64,000 nucleotides of DNA. It comes from GH45 sp046704385. Lineage in GTDB: Bacteria > Bacteroidota > Bacteroidia > Bacteroidales > SZUA-534. Both the position numbers and the translations under genes were made by a program. Positions 17,720 to 28,000 of this stretch are shown here, in pieces. The notes under the pieces were generated by a model. The model worked only from the letters and a program-made list of their open reading frames with translations, searched no databases and was not told where the DNA came from. The stretch spans positions 186,001 through 250,000 of the forward strand of contig JBJKSB010000041.1 in assembly GCA_046704385.1 (NCBI GenBank), written 5' to 3'. Each line of letters opens with the position of its first letter. Position 1 is the stretch's first letter.

Positions 17720-18334
17720 ATGCAGGTTGATTTATCCTTATACAACACAATTATATTCGATTTTGGAGGAGTGATTTTCGATATTGATCCTGAGCGGACC
17801 CGGCATTCCTTTAATAAACTGTATGGATCAGCTTTGGTTGACCGGTTTTATCAAAATGAGGTTTTAATGAAATTCGAAAAAGGACAGATTACAGCTAATG
17901 ATTTGCGAAAAGAAGTTCAAAAAATAACCGGGATCACGGTTAAGGACGAAATTTTTGACCGGGCCTGGAATGCCATGTTGATAGACTATAAACCCAAAAG
18001 AATTGAGCGAATTCAAATGTTGGGAAAAACACATAAACTATTAATGCTAAGTAATACCAATGATCTTCATTTTGCTTTTTTTTCCAATAAGTTGAAAAGA
18101 GAATACGGTGTTACTTTTTATGATTTATTTGATTCTGTGTATTTGTCGCATGAAATGGGGTTATTAAAACCAGATAAAGAAATTTACAAACAGGTTTTAA
18201 TTCAGCAAAATCTTGATCCGGAACGCACCCTGTTTATTGAAGACACCAAAGAAAATGCTGAAGCAGCAAAAGTCCTTGGTATTGAGACATTGATTATTCC
18301 CCGAAACGGCAGTTTTTACGAATATTTTTTATAG
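17720..18334 (+). CDS. HAD-superfamily phosphatase (YihX-like)
   Basis: HAD-type hydrolase of about 204 residues acting on a small phosphorylated metabolite. Motif I is IIFDFGGVIFDIDPERT, with the nucleophile Asp in DFGGV and the DxGxV form seen in YihX-like enzymes rather than DxDxT. Motif II is MLSNTND, motif III the Lys of GLLKPDKEIY, motif IV FIEDTKENAEAAKVLG. The ATG at 17720 is preferred over an in-frame TTG at 17699, which overlaps the -7 element. It diverges from mtnA and converges on the next gene with a four-base gap. Substrate unknown. Confidence 0.82.
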   Translation: MQVDLSLYNTIIFDFGGVIFDIDPERTRHSFNKLYGSALVDRFYQNEVLMKFEKGQITANDLRKEVQKITGITVKDEIFDRAWNAMLIDYKPKRIERIQMLGKTHKLLMLSNTNDLHFAFFSNKLKREYGVTFYDLFDSVYLSHEMGLLKPDKEIYKQVLIQQNLDPERTLFIEDTKENAEAAKVLGIETLIIPRNGSFYEYFL

Positions 18335-18338
18335 TGGA

Positions 18339-19127
18339 TTATCTCTTTTTAAAAGTTTCGGTTTTAATACCGTAGTTTAAAAAGTAATCGCCTTTGGCTA
18401 GTTTAGTGATATCAACCCGTGCAGAATAACCTTTATCGACCAGGTTGCCATAGTAATCATAAATTTCGTACAAAGTTTCCCTAGAAAAAACGATTTCAGT
18501 TGTTGGTTTAGCCGGTTCAAATGTTACGGGAGGCAGCGGCGAGCGATATCTTATCTCTGTGCTGTATCGTGGTTTTCGTGTATAATCAACTTGTTTTATG
18601 CGAAAACGGTTACTGCCTGAATGTGGATGAACCTGCAAACTGTAACTATTGGTTCCTGAAGTTCCAATACCATCAACCGTTCCAACGTTTACCCATTTAT
18701 TCCATCGGAATTGTTCAACTATAAAAGGCAATGAACCACTTTCAGCAGTAGTGGTCCAGGTCAGCATACCCTCGCGGTCAATTTTCATATTAGCAGCAAC
18801 AAAAGTACTTTGGGGTTTTAACACTTCCGGGTTAATAACCTTGGGCAAACAGCCGTCCTTATGTTTAATTACAATAATGAGCTTGTCTCCTTTCGAAAAC
18901 TGAAAAACAGTCAAATCAATTTCAAATGCACTTGAGTTTATTTCATCGGTAGTAAGCTGGCCGTTTACAGTGACTTCGTACACACAAAAACCTACGCCAG
19001 ATGAAGCAAACGGGTTCATAACATAAATGTTCTTGCCCTGATACACTCCTTTAAGCACAATTTCGCCCGATGCAAATACTTGAAAGCATGCAAATAAAAA
19101 AAGTACTACGGTAAATACTTGTTTCAT
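18339..19127 (-). CDS. Secreted protein with probable T9SS-like C-terminal domain
   Basis: The 262 residues begin with a signal peptide (MKQVFTVVLFLFACFQVFAS). The body is beta-rich and not recognised. The final segment, ETLYEIYDYYGNLVDKGYSARVDITKLAKGDYFLNY ending in basic residues, resembles a type A T9SS sorting domain (typical YDxxGRLV...DIxxLxxGxYFL). This suggests export across the outer membrane. It is convergent with the HAD gene with no terminator between them. The 357 bases between its start and lgt show no gene. Confidence 0.5.
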   Translation of the reverse strand: MKQVFTVVLFLFACFQVFASGEIVLKGVYQGKNIYVMNPFASSGVGFCVYEVTVNGQLTTDEINSSAFEIDLTVFQFSKGDKLIIVIKHKDGCLPKVINPEVLKPQSTFVAANMKIDREGMLTWTTTAESGSLPFIVEQFRWNKWVNVGTVDGIGTSGTNSYSLQVHPHSGSNRFRIKQVDYTRKPRYSTEIRYRSPLPPVTFEPAKPTTEIVFSRETLYEIYDYYGNLVDKGYSARVDITKLAKGDYFLNYGIKTETFKKR

Positions 19128-19484
19128 TATTAACTATTTAATTTCAAGGGCAGCAAAATACTGCATTTCAATTTTTAATCCGGTAATTTCCACAAAAATA
19201 TTGAACTATGCTTAAACCATTCAAAAACCAATGAATTTGTTGAACAACCAAAACTAATATAAATATTTATTTTATAAAAATCTCTAACATTTAAACTTAC
19301 ATCAATTTTAAAATCACCTATCTGCTTTTATGGGGTCTGGCATGAGGGTAAATATAACTTATAATATATATAAGGCCAAAATCAAAAGGTCTTAAATTAC
19401 TTTCGTTAAAGATTTATTAAATAGAAACTATTATTTACTGTATCGCGAAAAATAATTTATTACTTTGTGCTAAAATTTTTTGTT

Positions 19485-20288
19485 ATGACATTATTGTATA
19501 TTCACTGGAATGTGACACCCGAGATTTTCACTATTACTAAATGGGGTTGGGGTCCTCGGTGGTACGGATTACTTTTTGCCCTGGCTTTTGTTTTTGGCTA
19601 TTATATAATGCTTAAGTTCTTTAAAAAAGAAGGAATTAAGCAGGAGGTTCTCGACACTTTAACCATGTACATGTTTTTAGGTACTTTAATTGGCGCTCGT
19701 TTAGGCCATTGTTTATTTTATGAGCCAGGCTACTATTTGCATCATCCGTTGAAAATATTTGCAGTTTGGCAGGGAGGGTTGGCCAGTCATGGCGCTGCAT
19801 TAGGAATTTTAATCGCATTATATTTATTTGTCAGGAAGCAAAAAAAGCCCTACCTCTGGATACTCGATCGTATTGGTATCGTGGTGGCGTTGTCCGGATT
19901 TTTTATCCGTACAGGAAATCTGATGAACTCTGAGATTTACGGACATGCAACAACCCTTCCCTGGGGTTTTATTTTTGAACGCAATCATGAAACAGTAGCC
20001 AAGCATCCTACTCAGATTTATGAAGCACTAAGTTATCTGGCTATTTTTACGTTATTATATTTCCTTTTTGAAAAAACTAAAGTAGGTGAACGAAAAGGTT
20101 TACTTTTTGGTATCTTTTTAGTTTTGCTGTTTTCTGCCCGTTTCTTAATTGAATTTGTAAAGGAAGATCAGGTTGGATTCGAAGCAAACATGACCTTGAA
20201 TATGGGGCAGTTGCTAAGTATACCGCTGGTACTGGCCGGAGTAGTTTTAATATATAATGCTATGCGAAAATCGCCGGTAAAACAATGA
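19485..20288 (+). CDS. lgt: Prolipoprotein diacylglyceryl transferase
   Basis: Transfers diacylglycerol from phosphatidylglycerol to the lipobox Cys of prolipoproteins in the inner membrane, the first step of lipoprotein maturation (needed by the pectinolytic lipoproteins here, among others). Seven hydrophobic segments; family motifs GARLGHCLFYEP, QGGLASHGAALG and RTGNLMNSEIYG (Lgt signature) are intact, with YEALSYL near the C-terminus. The ATG at 19485 is preferred over a GTG at 19467 that would add six residues. The stop overlaps the next ATG by four bases. Confidence 0.93.
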   Translation: MTLLYIHWNVTPEIFTITKWGWGPRWYGLLFALAFVFGYYIMLKFFKKEGIKQEVLDTLTMYMFLGTLIGARLGHCLFYEPGYYLHHPLKIFAVWQGGLASHGAALGILIALYLFVRKQKKPYLWILDRIGIVVALSGFFIRTGNLMNSEIYGHATTLPWGFIFERNHETVAKHPTQIYEALSYLAIFTLLYFLFEKTKVGERKGLLFGIFLVLLFSARFLIEFVKEDQVGFEANMTLNMGQLLSIPLVLAGVVLIYNAMRKSPVKQ

Positions 20289-20890
20289 AAAAGGAGTTAA
20301 TATTTTTGGGGTTTATTTTAGTTTTTGCGTCATGTAAAAAAGACAATATAATACCGATTATTAAACCCCAACCTTATTTACCGGCCTTTCCCGGGTCGTA
20401 CTGGACTTATTCAAATGGTGACCGGACTGTTGTTCAGGATGATTATGTAGTGCATAGTTATCAGCCCGATATTAATTCGCCTGCATATACCGCCGAAAAA
20501 AGGGTACCTAAAATTGATGATAAATTTTTGTACGGATATGAAATCACGCAAAATTCCACAAACCATCCATTAAAAAAATTATTGGAAGAAACAGTGGGTT
20601 CGGCCTGGGAGGTAAATAATATCAACGGCGACGAAATAATGAGGCAAACTATTCAGGTGCTTGATACGGTCAGGCTCGAATTCACCCCGAAAGAACATGC
20701 TAAGGATTCAACTTATCGCAATGTTGTGGTAGTGGTTGAATTTATAAAACGCTTAGGGAATGCCAATTGGAATATTAAGGAATATTATGCTAAGGGTGTT
20801 GGTTTGATTAAATCAGAAATAGACAATCCTTACGATACACTTCCGGCTATCGTGGAAAAAAAGCTGGTTAGTTACAAAATTGGTGATTAA
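20285..20890 (+). CDS. Hypothetical lipoprotein
   Basis: The 201 residues start with a lipoprotein signal ending FASC (Cys17) and then KKDN. The rest is a soluble, beta-rich domain with PAFPGSYWTYSNGDRTVV near the start and KEYYAKGVGLIKSE near the end, a layout seen in Bacteroidota lipoproteins of unknown function. It is coupled to lgt by a four-base overlap and followed two bases later by the zinc-ribbon membrane protein, so these three form a likely operon. Function not recognised. Confidence 0.6.
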   Translation: MKKELIFLGFILVFASCKKDNIIPIIKPQPYLPAFPGSYWTYSNGDRTVVQDDYVVHSYQPDINSPAYTAEKRVPKIDDKFLYGYEITQNSTNHPLKKLLEETVGSAWEVNNINGDEIMRQTIQVLDTVRLEFTPKEHAKDSTYRNVVVVVEFIKRLGNANWNIKEYYAKGVGLIKSEIDNPYDTLPAIVEKKLVSYKIGD

Positions 20891-20892
20891 AG

Positions 20893-21549
20893 ATGCGTTT
20901 CCCGTTTTCCTATACGGGCGAAGTAATATTTTATAAGCCTGAAGGGTTTAGCAGTGAGCTTTTTCTTAAATCTTTTTATCCACAGGCAACAATACATGAT
21001 TCGGGTAACGGATTCCTGGTTTTTACCACGCCCATTACACTTTTAAAATTACCAGTTAAAGTTAAAATTTGGCTGGCTGATGATAATACCTCCATTCAAT
21101 GTAATTACCAGATTTCAATGCTTGGCAATAACCTGGTAATCCTACTCGGACTTTTGTTCATGATGTTTTTTATGTATTTCCACGCTAAGTTGCCAGAGAT
21201 ATTATCGCCGGTATTGGCTGTATTTTATTATGTGCTGAATACGCTTAGAATTTCTTCGCATTTAAAAAAAATAATTTATAGTTATTTAGGGTTTGACAAT
21301 GTGGCAGGAAAACCTGAACTGTGGCAGCAACAGATAAAGTGGATGCAGGATCAGAAAGTTTGCCCGGCTTGTGGAGAAGAACAAAACCCATATTCAGTAA
21401 AATGTGTAAATTGCGGTTTATTTTTGCATAAAAAACCCCAAAAACTGAATCAGATTAATACCAGTAATCCTTTTTTTAAGGACGTACACTATGAATTTAA
21501 AAAAGGGGGAAATGAGAAGAATAGCGGCAAACATAATTTATCCGGTTAA
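20893..21549 (+). CDS. Hypothetical membrane protein with zinc ribbon
   Basis: The 218 residues have an N-terminal soluble domain (1-75), a strong membrane segment LGNNLVILLGLLFMMFFMYF (about 77-96), a second hydrophobic stretch (about 103-120), and a zinc ribbon CPACGEEQNPYSVKCVNC with C-x2-C-x10-C-x2-C spacing (about 157-174). The family is not recognised. Its last 38 bases overlap the predicted start of the amidohydrolase gene in another frame, again indicating an operon with lgt. Confidence 0.55.
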   Translation: MRFPFSYTGEVIFYKPEGFSSELFLKSFYPQATIHDSGNGFLVFTTPITLLKLPVKVKIWLADDNTSIQCNYQISMLGNNLVILLGLLFMMFFMYFHAKLPEILSPVLAVFYYVLNTLRISSHLKKIIYSYLGFDNVAGKPELWQQQIKWMQDQKVCPACGEEQNPYSVKCVNCGLFLHKKPQKLNQINTSNPFFKDVHYEFKKGGNEKNSGKHNLSG

Positions 21550-22627
21550 CGGGAACCCTGTTAAAGATGCCTTTATAGAAGTTGATGACTTTGGCAGAAT
21601 ACTCAACATTGTAAGATACAACCAGCAGGCAGAGGAAATTGCCGGATTGGAATTTTACAGCGGAGTATTGATTCCGGGTTTTGTAAATGCGCATTGCCAC
21701 CTGGAACTATCGGGTTTAAAAGGAAAAATCAATCAGGGCGACGGGCTGAATATTTTTATAAAACAAGTACAGCAACTCAGAAATCAAGACCTTGAAGATA
21801 TTGACCGGATTATGCAAAAGGCCTTGCGTTACATGTGGTCACGTGGTATTAGCGGGCTTGGTGATGTCACAAATTCTCCAAAAGGATTAAACGCAAGGCA
21901 AAATGCTAAGATGCATTTGCATAATTTTGTAGAGTTGTTTAATGTAAAAGAAATGCCGGTTAAGGATATTATTCAATCGGGAAAATCAACGATTCAAATA
22001 TTTGATGACGCAGGACAGGAATCTTCCATGGCACCACATTCCATGTATGGTACAAATAGTGAATTGCTTAATGAGATAGTTAATCAAAGTAAAAAAACGA
22101 AACTAACCACACTTCATTTTTTGGAAAGCCATTGGGAATCGCTGCTCGATTCTAACACTATTATCAATTATTTGAATAAGCTTAAACGTTTTAACCACAT
22201 TTTACTGGTTCACAATCTGAATCTCTCAAAATCATTGTTTGATGAAATTGCCAACGATGCGGAACTGATTGATAAAATACGCTGGGTTTTATGTCCAAAT
22301 TCAAACAGGTACATAAAAAACCGACAACCCGCAGTGAACGAGTTTGTCCAATGGGGCATGAGGCTTTGCCTGGGAACCGACAGCCTGGCATCAAACCATC
22401 AGCTTTCGATACTGGATGAAATGATAACAATATCAGAGGAATTTCCTGATATACCATTTGGTGAATTGTTAAAATGGGGAACCCTGAATGGTGCCGAAGC
22501 CCTGGGTATGGAAAAATATCTGGGGAGTCTGGAACCGGGTAAAACCCCGGGCGTGCTGTTACTCTCCGGTTTTGATCTTAAAAACAGCCGGCTTACTAAA
22601 AGCACAGAAGTCAGCCGGTTAGTATAA
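21512..22627 (+). CDS. Amidohydrolase, aminodeoxyfutalosine/SAH deaminase-like
   Basis: Metal-dependent deaminase of the chlorohydrolase branch. PGFVNAHCHLELSGL holds the metal-binding HxH; TLHFLESHWE gives the next His and the catalytic Glu, LLVHNLNLS a further His, and LGTDSLASNHQLSILDEM the Asp. HLELS after the HxH resembles aminofutalosine deaminases of the alternative menaquinone pathway, but methylthioadenosine or adenosylhomocysteine deaminase is equally possible; mtnA is only 4 kb away. ATG 21512, after GGGGGAA, is preferred to ATG 21491. The tail reads on 22 bases after the family's usual PGKxPG...L motif. Confidence 0.75.
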   Translation: MRRIAANIIYPVNGNPVKDAFIEVDDFGRILNIVRYNQQAEEIAGLEFYSGVLIPGFVNAHCHLELSGLKGKINQGDGLNIFIKQVQQLRNQDLEDIDRIMQKALRYMWSRGISGLGDVTNSPKGLNARQNAKMHLHNFVELFNVKEMPVKDIIQSGKSTIQIFDDAGQESSMAPHSMYGTNSELLNEIVNQSKKTKLTTLHFLESHWESLLDSNTIINYLNKLKRFNHILLVHNLNLSKSLFDEIANDAELIDKIRWVLCPNSNRYIKNRQPAVNEFVQWGMRLCLGTDSLASNHQLSILDEMITISEEFPDIPFGELLKWGTLNGAEALGMEKYLGSLEPGKTPGVLLLSGFDLKNSRLTKSTEVSRLV

Positions 22628-22662
22628 CGTACAAAAGGTTTAAGGGCAGTAATGCGGGATTC

Positions 22663-23079
22663 CTACGCTACTCCATTCTTTTTCAAAATGTTGATGAGCG
22701 AAGGTGTATAATATGATATATAATGAGGAAACTCCTCTTTCAAATAATTATAAAGATCCAAAAACAACTCTGAGGGAGCGGAGCTTAAAAATTTTTCTTT
22801 GAATTCCTGAATGTGGGTTAAAAACTGGTCGTGCTTTTCCCGAAAATAAGAATAATCAATTTCAGGGATGCTGTTTACCAACATTTTTTCTTTCATAAGG
22901 AAATCATCTGAAAAATGGCATAACGAAAAAAATATATCGCGCCCTTTATCAGCAACCGAATTATCGGCAATACTGGTACCAATTTCATTTAATATGGCTA
23001 AAAACCGCTGATGCTGTTTATCTACTGATTTTAACCCAACGCTAAATTCATCTTTCCAGTTTATTGCTTCAATTTCCAT
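22663..23079 (-). CDS. Hemerythrin-like protein with altered iron site
   Basis: A 138-residue four-helix bundle of the bacteriohemerythrin family: INWKDEFSVGLKSVDKQHQ is the family opening. Against the canonical di-iron ligands (His, His, Glu, His, His, His, Asp) it has His23, His55, Asp59 (for Glu), Phe79 (for His), His83, His119 and Tyr124 (for Asp), with all spacings (+4, +4, +5) conserved. Reversible O2 binding by a classical di-iron centre is therefore doubtful; it may bind another metal or act as a sensor. It is transcribed alone, convergent with the amidohydrolase. Confidence 0.82.
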   Translation of the reverse strand: MEIEAINWKDEFSVGLKSVDKQHQRFLAILNEIGTSIADNSVADKGRDIFFSLCHFSDDFLMKEKMLVNSIPEIDYSYFREKHDQFLTHIQEFKEKFLSSAPSELFLDLYNYLKEEFPHYISYYTPSLINILKKNGVA

Positions 23080-23218
23080 AGTTACACCTTTTCAACGACT
23101 CAAATTTAAAATAATCCAAACCCGATCAAAATGACTTAAATCATACTTCGGGTTGTAAAATGTTGTGGTTTGGGTTTAAACATCGCAATTATGCAGGATA
23201 TAAATATATTTGTAATAG

Positions 23219-24193
23219 ATGAACAATAACGAAATAGTTTTGATAGCACCCCTGAACTGGGGGTTGGGGCATGCAACGCGCATGGTTCCGATTATTTACA
23301 ATTATAGGAGCCAGGGTCATAAGGTTATTATAGCCGCTGAAGGTTTATCCATGAAACTACTGAAAAAAGAATTTCCTGATGTACAACACATTATTTTAAA
23401 AGGATTCAGGGTTCGGTATGCCCCCAGACCGTTCTTTATTTTATACCTTTTATTACAGATGCCTGTTTTTCTGGCTTCAATTATTGTTGAAAAACAAAGG
23501 ATCAGGAAAATAGTAAAGGAAAAACAAATCACAACAATAATTTCAGATAACCGCTATGGGTTGAGGCATAAAAAAGTAAAAAGTATTTTAATTACACACC
23601 AGATTTTCATTAAACTTCCCCGGGCATTGAAACTTTTTGAACCCGTGTTACATTCATTTACCAGGCAGCTAATTAGCAAGTTCGATGAATGTTGGATTCC
23701 CGATTACGAAAAAATGGACGAAAGCCTTTCCGGGGAGTTGTCGCACGAAAAAAAATTGCCGGCAAATGCTAAATTTATTGGCCCGTTGTCGCGTTTTAAA
23801 AACCTGAAGTTGATGGATTACCCCTTGGATTTACCGGCATTTGATGTGGTAATTATTATTTCAGGTCCGGAGCCCAACCGAACCCGGTTTGAGAAGCAAA
23901 TGGAAGCCCGGTTTGAAAAGTCTGCACAAAAAGTGCTTATGATCTGTGGAAAACCTGAAAGTAATGATGATGAAATTATCCCAAATTCTACAGGACTGGT
24001 AAAAGTAAATCATTTAAATACTGCCCAAATGGCTTTTTACCTGACCCATGCATCAAAAATTATCGCCCGAAGTGGTTATAGCACCATCATGGATTTACAT
24101 TTATTGAATGTAATGGCGGAACTTATTCCAACCCCCGGCCAAACTGAGCAGGAGTACCTGGTGGAATGGTATATGAAGAAACAACAATTTTAG
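23219..24193 (+). CDS. MurG/GT28-like glycosyltransferase
   Basis: The 324 residues have a GT-B fold: N-terminal LIAPLNWGLGHATRMVPII (the GHxxR/GGxxGH-like donor-loop motif) and a C-terminal GT28-type nucleotide-binding site IARSGYSTIMDLHLLN...LIPTPGQTEQEYLVEW. Such single-gene GT28-like proteins are widespread in Bacteroidota and of unknown substrate; lipid or envelope glycoconjugates are likely. It diverges from the hemerythrin-like gene and is convergent with the HEPN/MNT pair. Confidence 0.7.
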   Translation: MNNNEIVLIAPLNWGLGHATRMVPIIYNYRSQGHKVIIAAEGLSMKLLKKEFPDVQHIILKGFRVRYAPRPFFILYLLLQMPVFLASIIVEKQRIRKIVKEKQITTIISDNRYGLRHKKVKSILITHQIFIKLPRALKLFEPVLHSFTRQLISKFDECWIPDYEKMDESLSGELSHEKKLPANAKFIGPLSRFKNLKLMDYPLDLPAFDVVIIISGPEPNRTRFEKQMEARFEKSAQKVLMICGKPESNDDEIIPNSTGLVKVNHLNTAQMAFYLTHASKIIARSGYSTIMDLHLLNVMAELIPTPGQTEQEYLVEWYMKKQQF

Positions 24194-24216
24194 CAAGGAA
24201 TAAAATTGATTAAGTC

Positions 24217-24525
24217 TTATGAAATTTCTAAACCTGTTTTTTTAACTAAATCAATTAATGGAGAATTTTCACTATTATTAAAACGATCTTTTCCAACAAG
24301 ATACGGTTCAATTTTTGAATTAACTTTTCTGGTTAAACTCCAAATTTTACCGGTAATGTAATCTTCTTCATTTTCTGAGACAATCATTATATCAATATCG
24401 CTATCATCATTAGCGGTATTTGTCAAATAACTGCCATATAAATAAGCTTTATCCACAGTTATCCCTTCGGCACGTAATAAGTAAATAAATTTTTTTAATA
24501 TTTCTACAACTTCGCTTTTAGCCAT
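24217..24525 (-). CDS. MNT-type nucleotidyltransferase (antitoxin of HEPN/MNT pair)
   Basis: A 102-residue minimal nucleotidyltransferase with YLYGSYLTNTANDDSDIDIMIV, the GSx(9-11)DxD catalytic motif of the COG1708 family. In characterised HEPN/MNT systems the MNT protein neutralises the HEPN RNase by adding AMP to it. Its start overlaps the end of the HEPN gene by 22 bases, so both come from one mRNA in the order HEPN then MNT. Probably a type VII toxin-antitoxin pair. Confidence 0.82.
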   Translation of the reverse strand: MAKSEVVEILKKFIYLLRAEGITVDKAYLYGSYLTNTANDDSDIDIMIVSENEEDYITGKIWSLTRKVNSKIEPYLVGKDRFNNSENSPLIDLVKKTGLEIS

Positions 24526-24884
24526 TGTAATAGGGTTTTAGTATTTTCTAAATATTCATTTACTTTTATTTTGTTAGGAAGCACAGGATTGTAGTCAGGG
24601 TATCTTCCCTGTAATTGGTATTTCATTAAAATTCCTAAAAAGATTTGGATTTCATCATCAAAATCCAAACCAGCTCTTTCAGATAGATAAATCAGGTTAT
24701 GCGACCGAGGGGCAACATCTCTTGATATTTTGACAATGTGAGCCTTAATTGCTTTTTCAATTACCAGGTGGCAAAAAAATAATCCATGAAGAATCCGTTT
24801 TTCCCGAATCAATAAATCAGCGGTTAAAAGATCGTCCTCAGAACCCTCAATCCAATATTCTATCTGCTTATGAACGTCAATCAT
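24504..24884 (-). CDS. HEPN-domain protein (toxin RNase of HEPN/MNT pair)
   Basis: A 126-residue helical HEPN protein of the COG1895 type: YWIEGSEDDLLTADLL, then FCHLVIEKAIKAHIV, and SRDVAPRSHNLIYLSERAGL. The latter contains the R-x(4-6)-H motif used for RNA cleavage by HEPN toxins, in the usual P-(K/R)-(S/T)-H context. It precedes the MNT gene with an overlap. The pair sits between a core glycosyltransferase and the PEPCK-like gene, with no mobility gene nearby. Confidence 0.8.
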   Translation of the reverse strand: MIDVHKQIEYWIEGSEDDLLTADLLIREKRILHGLFFCHLVIEKAIKAHIVKISRDVAPRSHNLIYLSERAGLDFDDEIQIFLGILMKYQLQGRYPDYNPVLPNKIKVNEYLENTKTLLQWLKAKL

Positions 24885-25001
24885 TTTTTGTTTTCTAAAT
24901 ATTCAAATTTACTAAAAACAATTAATGAAATAATTTTATCTCATGATGTCTTTTCTTTGGATGCTATTTTACTAAAAGAAAAGGTAACAATATTCAACAA
25001 T

Positions 25002-28000
25002 TTACCCTTTAAACAACGGATCCAGACCAATAGTGCCCACCAGCTCTTTCAGGTATTCCGGGGAACTTACTTTAGTCAGTTTTTGTTTGGCAATATCAAT
25101 TCGTCCGGGTATGTCCATTTCTATGACAAGGTCGGCATTATCAGGATTTGATTTAAAACTGTTCAGATAATCAATCTGTTGCGACAGGCATTTTTTATCG
25201 CGGTTTTGTTTCAGTTTCAGGCGTTCTTTGTACCAATCGCTTTTGATTACATACTCCCGGTCAAAATATTTACGCAGTTCAGGATCGCTGATTTCTCTAC
25301 CTTCGTAATTACCGTAAGCCATAACATGCAACAAAATTTTCAACGGTGGAATGGCAGCTTCCACACTTTTATCTTCAAAATAAGCCAGGGCAACTTTTTG
25401 GTGAGCTTCAACAATATTGTTTATACCATCAACATAATCATCCATACCTTGTAATTCAGGTTTTAGCATGCGTTCGCTGAAAACAGCCTGAGGTTCATCA
25501 AACAGCCGGTTCATACAACGAAAAGCAAAATTTTTGTTAATGCGGTAACCTAACCGGCTTGCCAGTACTTTTTGGCTTTTATATTCAAAATCATCAATTT
25601 TTTCGAGGCAGTCGTTTTCAATGAGTTTTTTCGGGTCACGGTCCTCAGGCATCAGGCGGGCCCAAATTTCAGGTATTAAAATACTGATATCGTGGTCAAA
25701 GCGGTTTTCAGAACCAATATACCCGGCAGCAGAACTAAATCCCTGGTACTCTGTCAAAATATAGGAGAGTAAGGCATTATTCAGATCGGTTGTAGCTACC
25801 AGCATGTTAAAAGGCCCTTTGGTTAAAGCACCTTCTGATCCGGCGCCTGTGGTCGAGGGCGATTTTCCGGTCAAACTGCATATAAAATCCATAAATAATT
25901 CGGGCAATTCCTGGTAGTGAATTGGATTATACACGCTTAAGGAACGGATACCGGCTTCTTTATCTGACGGATTGTTCCTTCGGCCCGGCAATACGGCATT
26001 TACAGGATAAAATACCGGTTCATCAGCTTTCATATTCCGGTGTAAACGTACGCCCGTATCTGCTACGTAGCTTTCAAAGGTTTCTTCTTTGAACTTATTT
26101 TTTTCGAGATACCTGGGGTTTGCAGTAGGTTTACCATCCACCATGCGCGTGTGCGAGGGAGTTACAAAATATCCGTCGCGTTCACTTTCTGCAACTTTTT
26201 TAATCAGTTCTTTAACAGGATTGGTGTACTCTTCAAAACTAATGGCATCATCATATAAGTCAATAGCATTTTGCCTGGTTAACGGTTCGTAGTTGGTTAA
26301 AAAGGTGTTGCCCTGAACAATATCGAATTCAGCTTCCTTGTCATAACCTCTGATAACAGCTTCGTCTGGGCGTTGAAAGAAATAGCTTTCGCAGTTGGTA
26401 ACCAGTTTTATGCTTTGGTTGGGATATTCCTTGTTCAGCGTTTTAAAGTGAGAAACCGGCAGAGTGATTGATGCCGTAATATCATCTTCCATCTGTACTT
26501 TTTGAACCGGAACAAAATCGGAACGTAGTTTATGCAGCAACCAGTTTCCATCCCCGGTAAAACCGATACGAACATTACTTGAAAGAACCAGGTTGTTGTT
26601 ATAGCGCAGGGCGTGTCCCATTTTGCCATTTACAATTTCAACGCTGAATTTGTCCTTCCAGTTACTGGTCTTTTCATCGGTGCGGTACAATCGTTTAATA
26701 TACAGAGCCAGGGTCCTTATGTGGAAAGGAATGCTTTTGAGAAACTCGTTATACGCATCGTTGTATTGATCAGAAGGTGTCAATAATTTTACCGCACTTC
26801 CAAGGGTGCGTTCTGGGCTCAGGAACGATCTTGATTTTTTCGCATCGGGCCTCATTTTTTTCCAACGGGTGGAGTAGTCCATATTTAACAGCAAATCAGC
26901 CTGTTTGGCATCTCTCTCCAAATCATCAATATAAAAAGCCCCGTACTTAATGGCATTTTGCATCGATTTTGAAATCTCTGATTTTCCTCCTCCTGAGACG
27001 GTGCTGGGTTTGTGACAGAATATCCCTTCGGGAGATATATCAACAATGCGCCACAGGTTTTGATTCGGGTGTTTGGTTAAGCTGAATTTATGTCCGGTTG
27101 GGTGAATATAGGTTTTTTGCGGCGATAATTTTAATCTAAAATCTTGTTTGTTGAATTTCCAGCTAATGGAACTATCGTCAATATCAAAATTGGCGAATTC
27201 AGGCACATATATAATATCAGGATACTTTTTATCGACAGCATATCCTTCCGGCTTTACTTCAATAGTATCACCCAACAGTTTTTTAACATTTTCGAAGTTA
27301 TAGCCGGGTTTAAATTTCGAGGTAAAAATTTCACCGTATACTTTATCCATCATGCTTCCGCAGGAGAAAGCAATAGCACCGCCGGCATGTTCTTCTTCAA
27401 CCAGTCCATAAAGATTAGCCGAATAGCTTATCTGGGTTTTAATCTCTTTTTTTGAATATCCATAATAATTGTCAGCAATCAGTGTAATTACCACGCCTCT
27501 GTTGTCGCGGCATACCAATTTGAAAGCTTCACCTTCATTATAAAGTTCGCTTTCGTTGCTCCAGCACATTCCGTCTTTACGCTGACGTGCACTTGCACTG
27601 TCGAAATGGGGCAGGCCAACATCTTTCTTTTTTAATTTGGTAAGATGCGGTGCCAGAATGATACATCCTGTATGTCCGGTCCAGTGCTCTACATCAAGGG
27701 CGGCATCGTTCATGGCCAGGTTGGGATCGCCGGCATTACCGAATATGGTTTCTACAAAATCAAGGTTGCTTACCAGGCTACCCGGGGCAAAAAACCTGAT
27801 CTCCATGCTTTTTTCACTGATAACGCCTTCAACATTCGGGCAAACCACTGGCCGCATAAGCAGCGATACCATCACCTTTGCTTTTTCGGTCTGTTTTGAG
27901 GTAAAGGGCAAAATTTGCAGCTCTTCCGGCGGATATAATGCTGCGTGCATCATATGAGCAAAAGTTATTTTAGGAATCTCTTTCTTATCAGGAGGAACAG

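Noticed and set aside
24870..25151. 93-codon open frame on the + strand between HEPN and PEPCK-like genes
   Set aside because: It overlaps the ends of two supported - strand genes and its product resembles no family.
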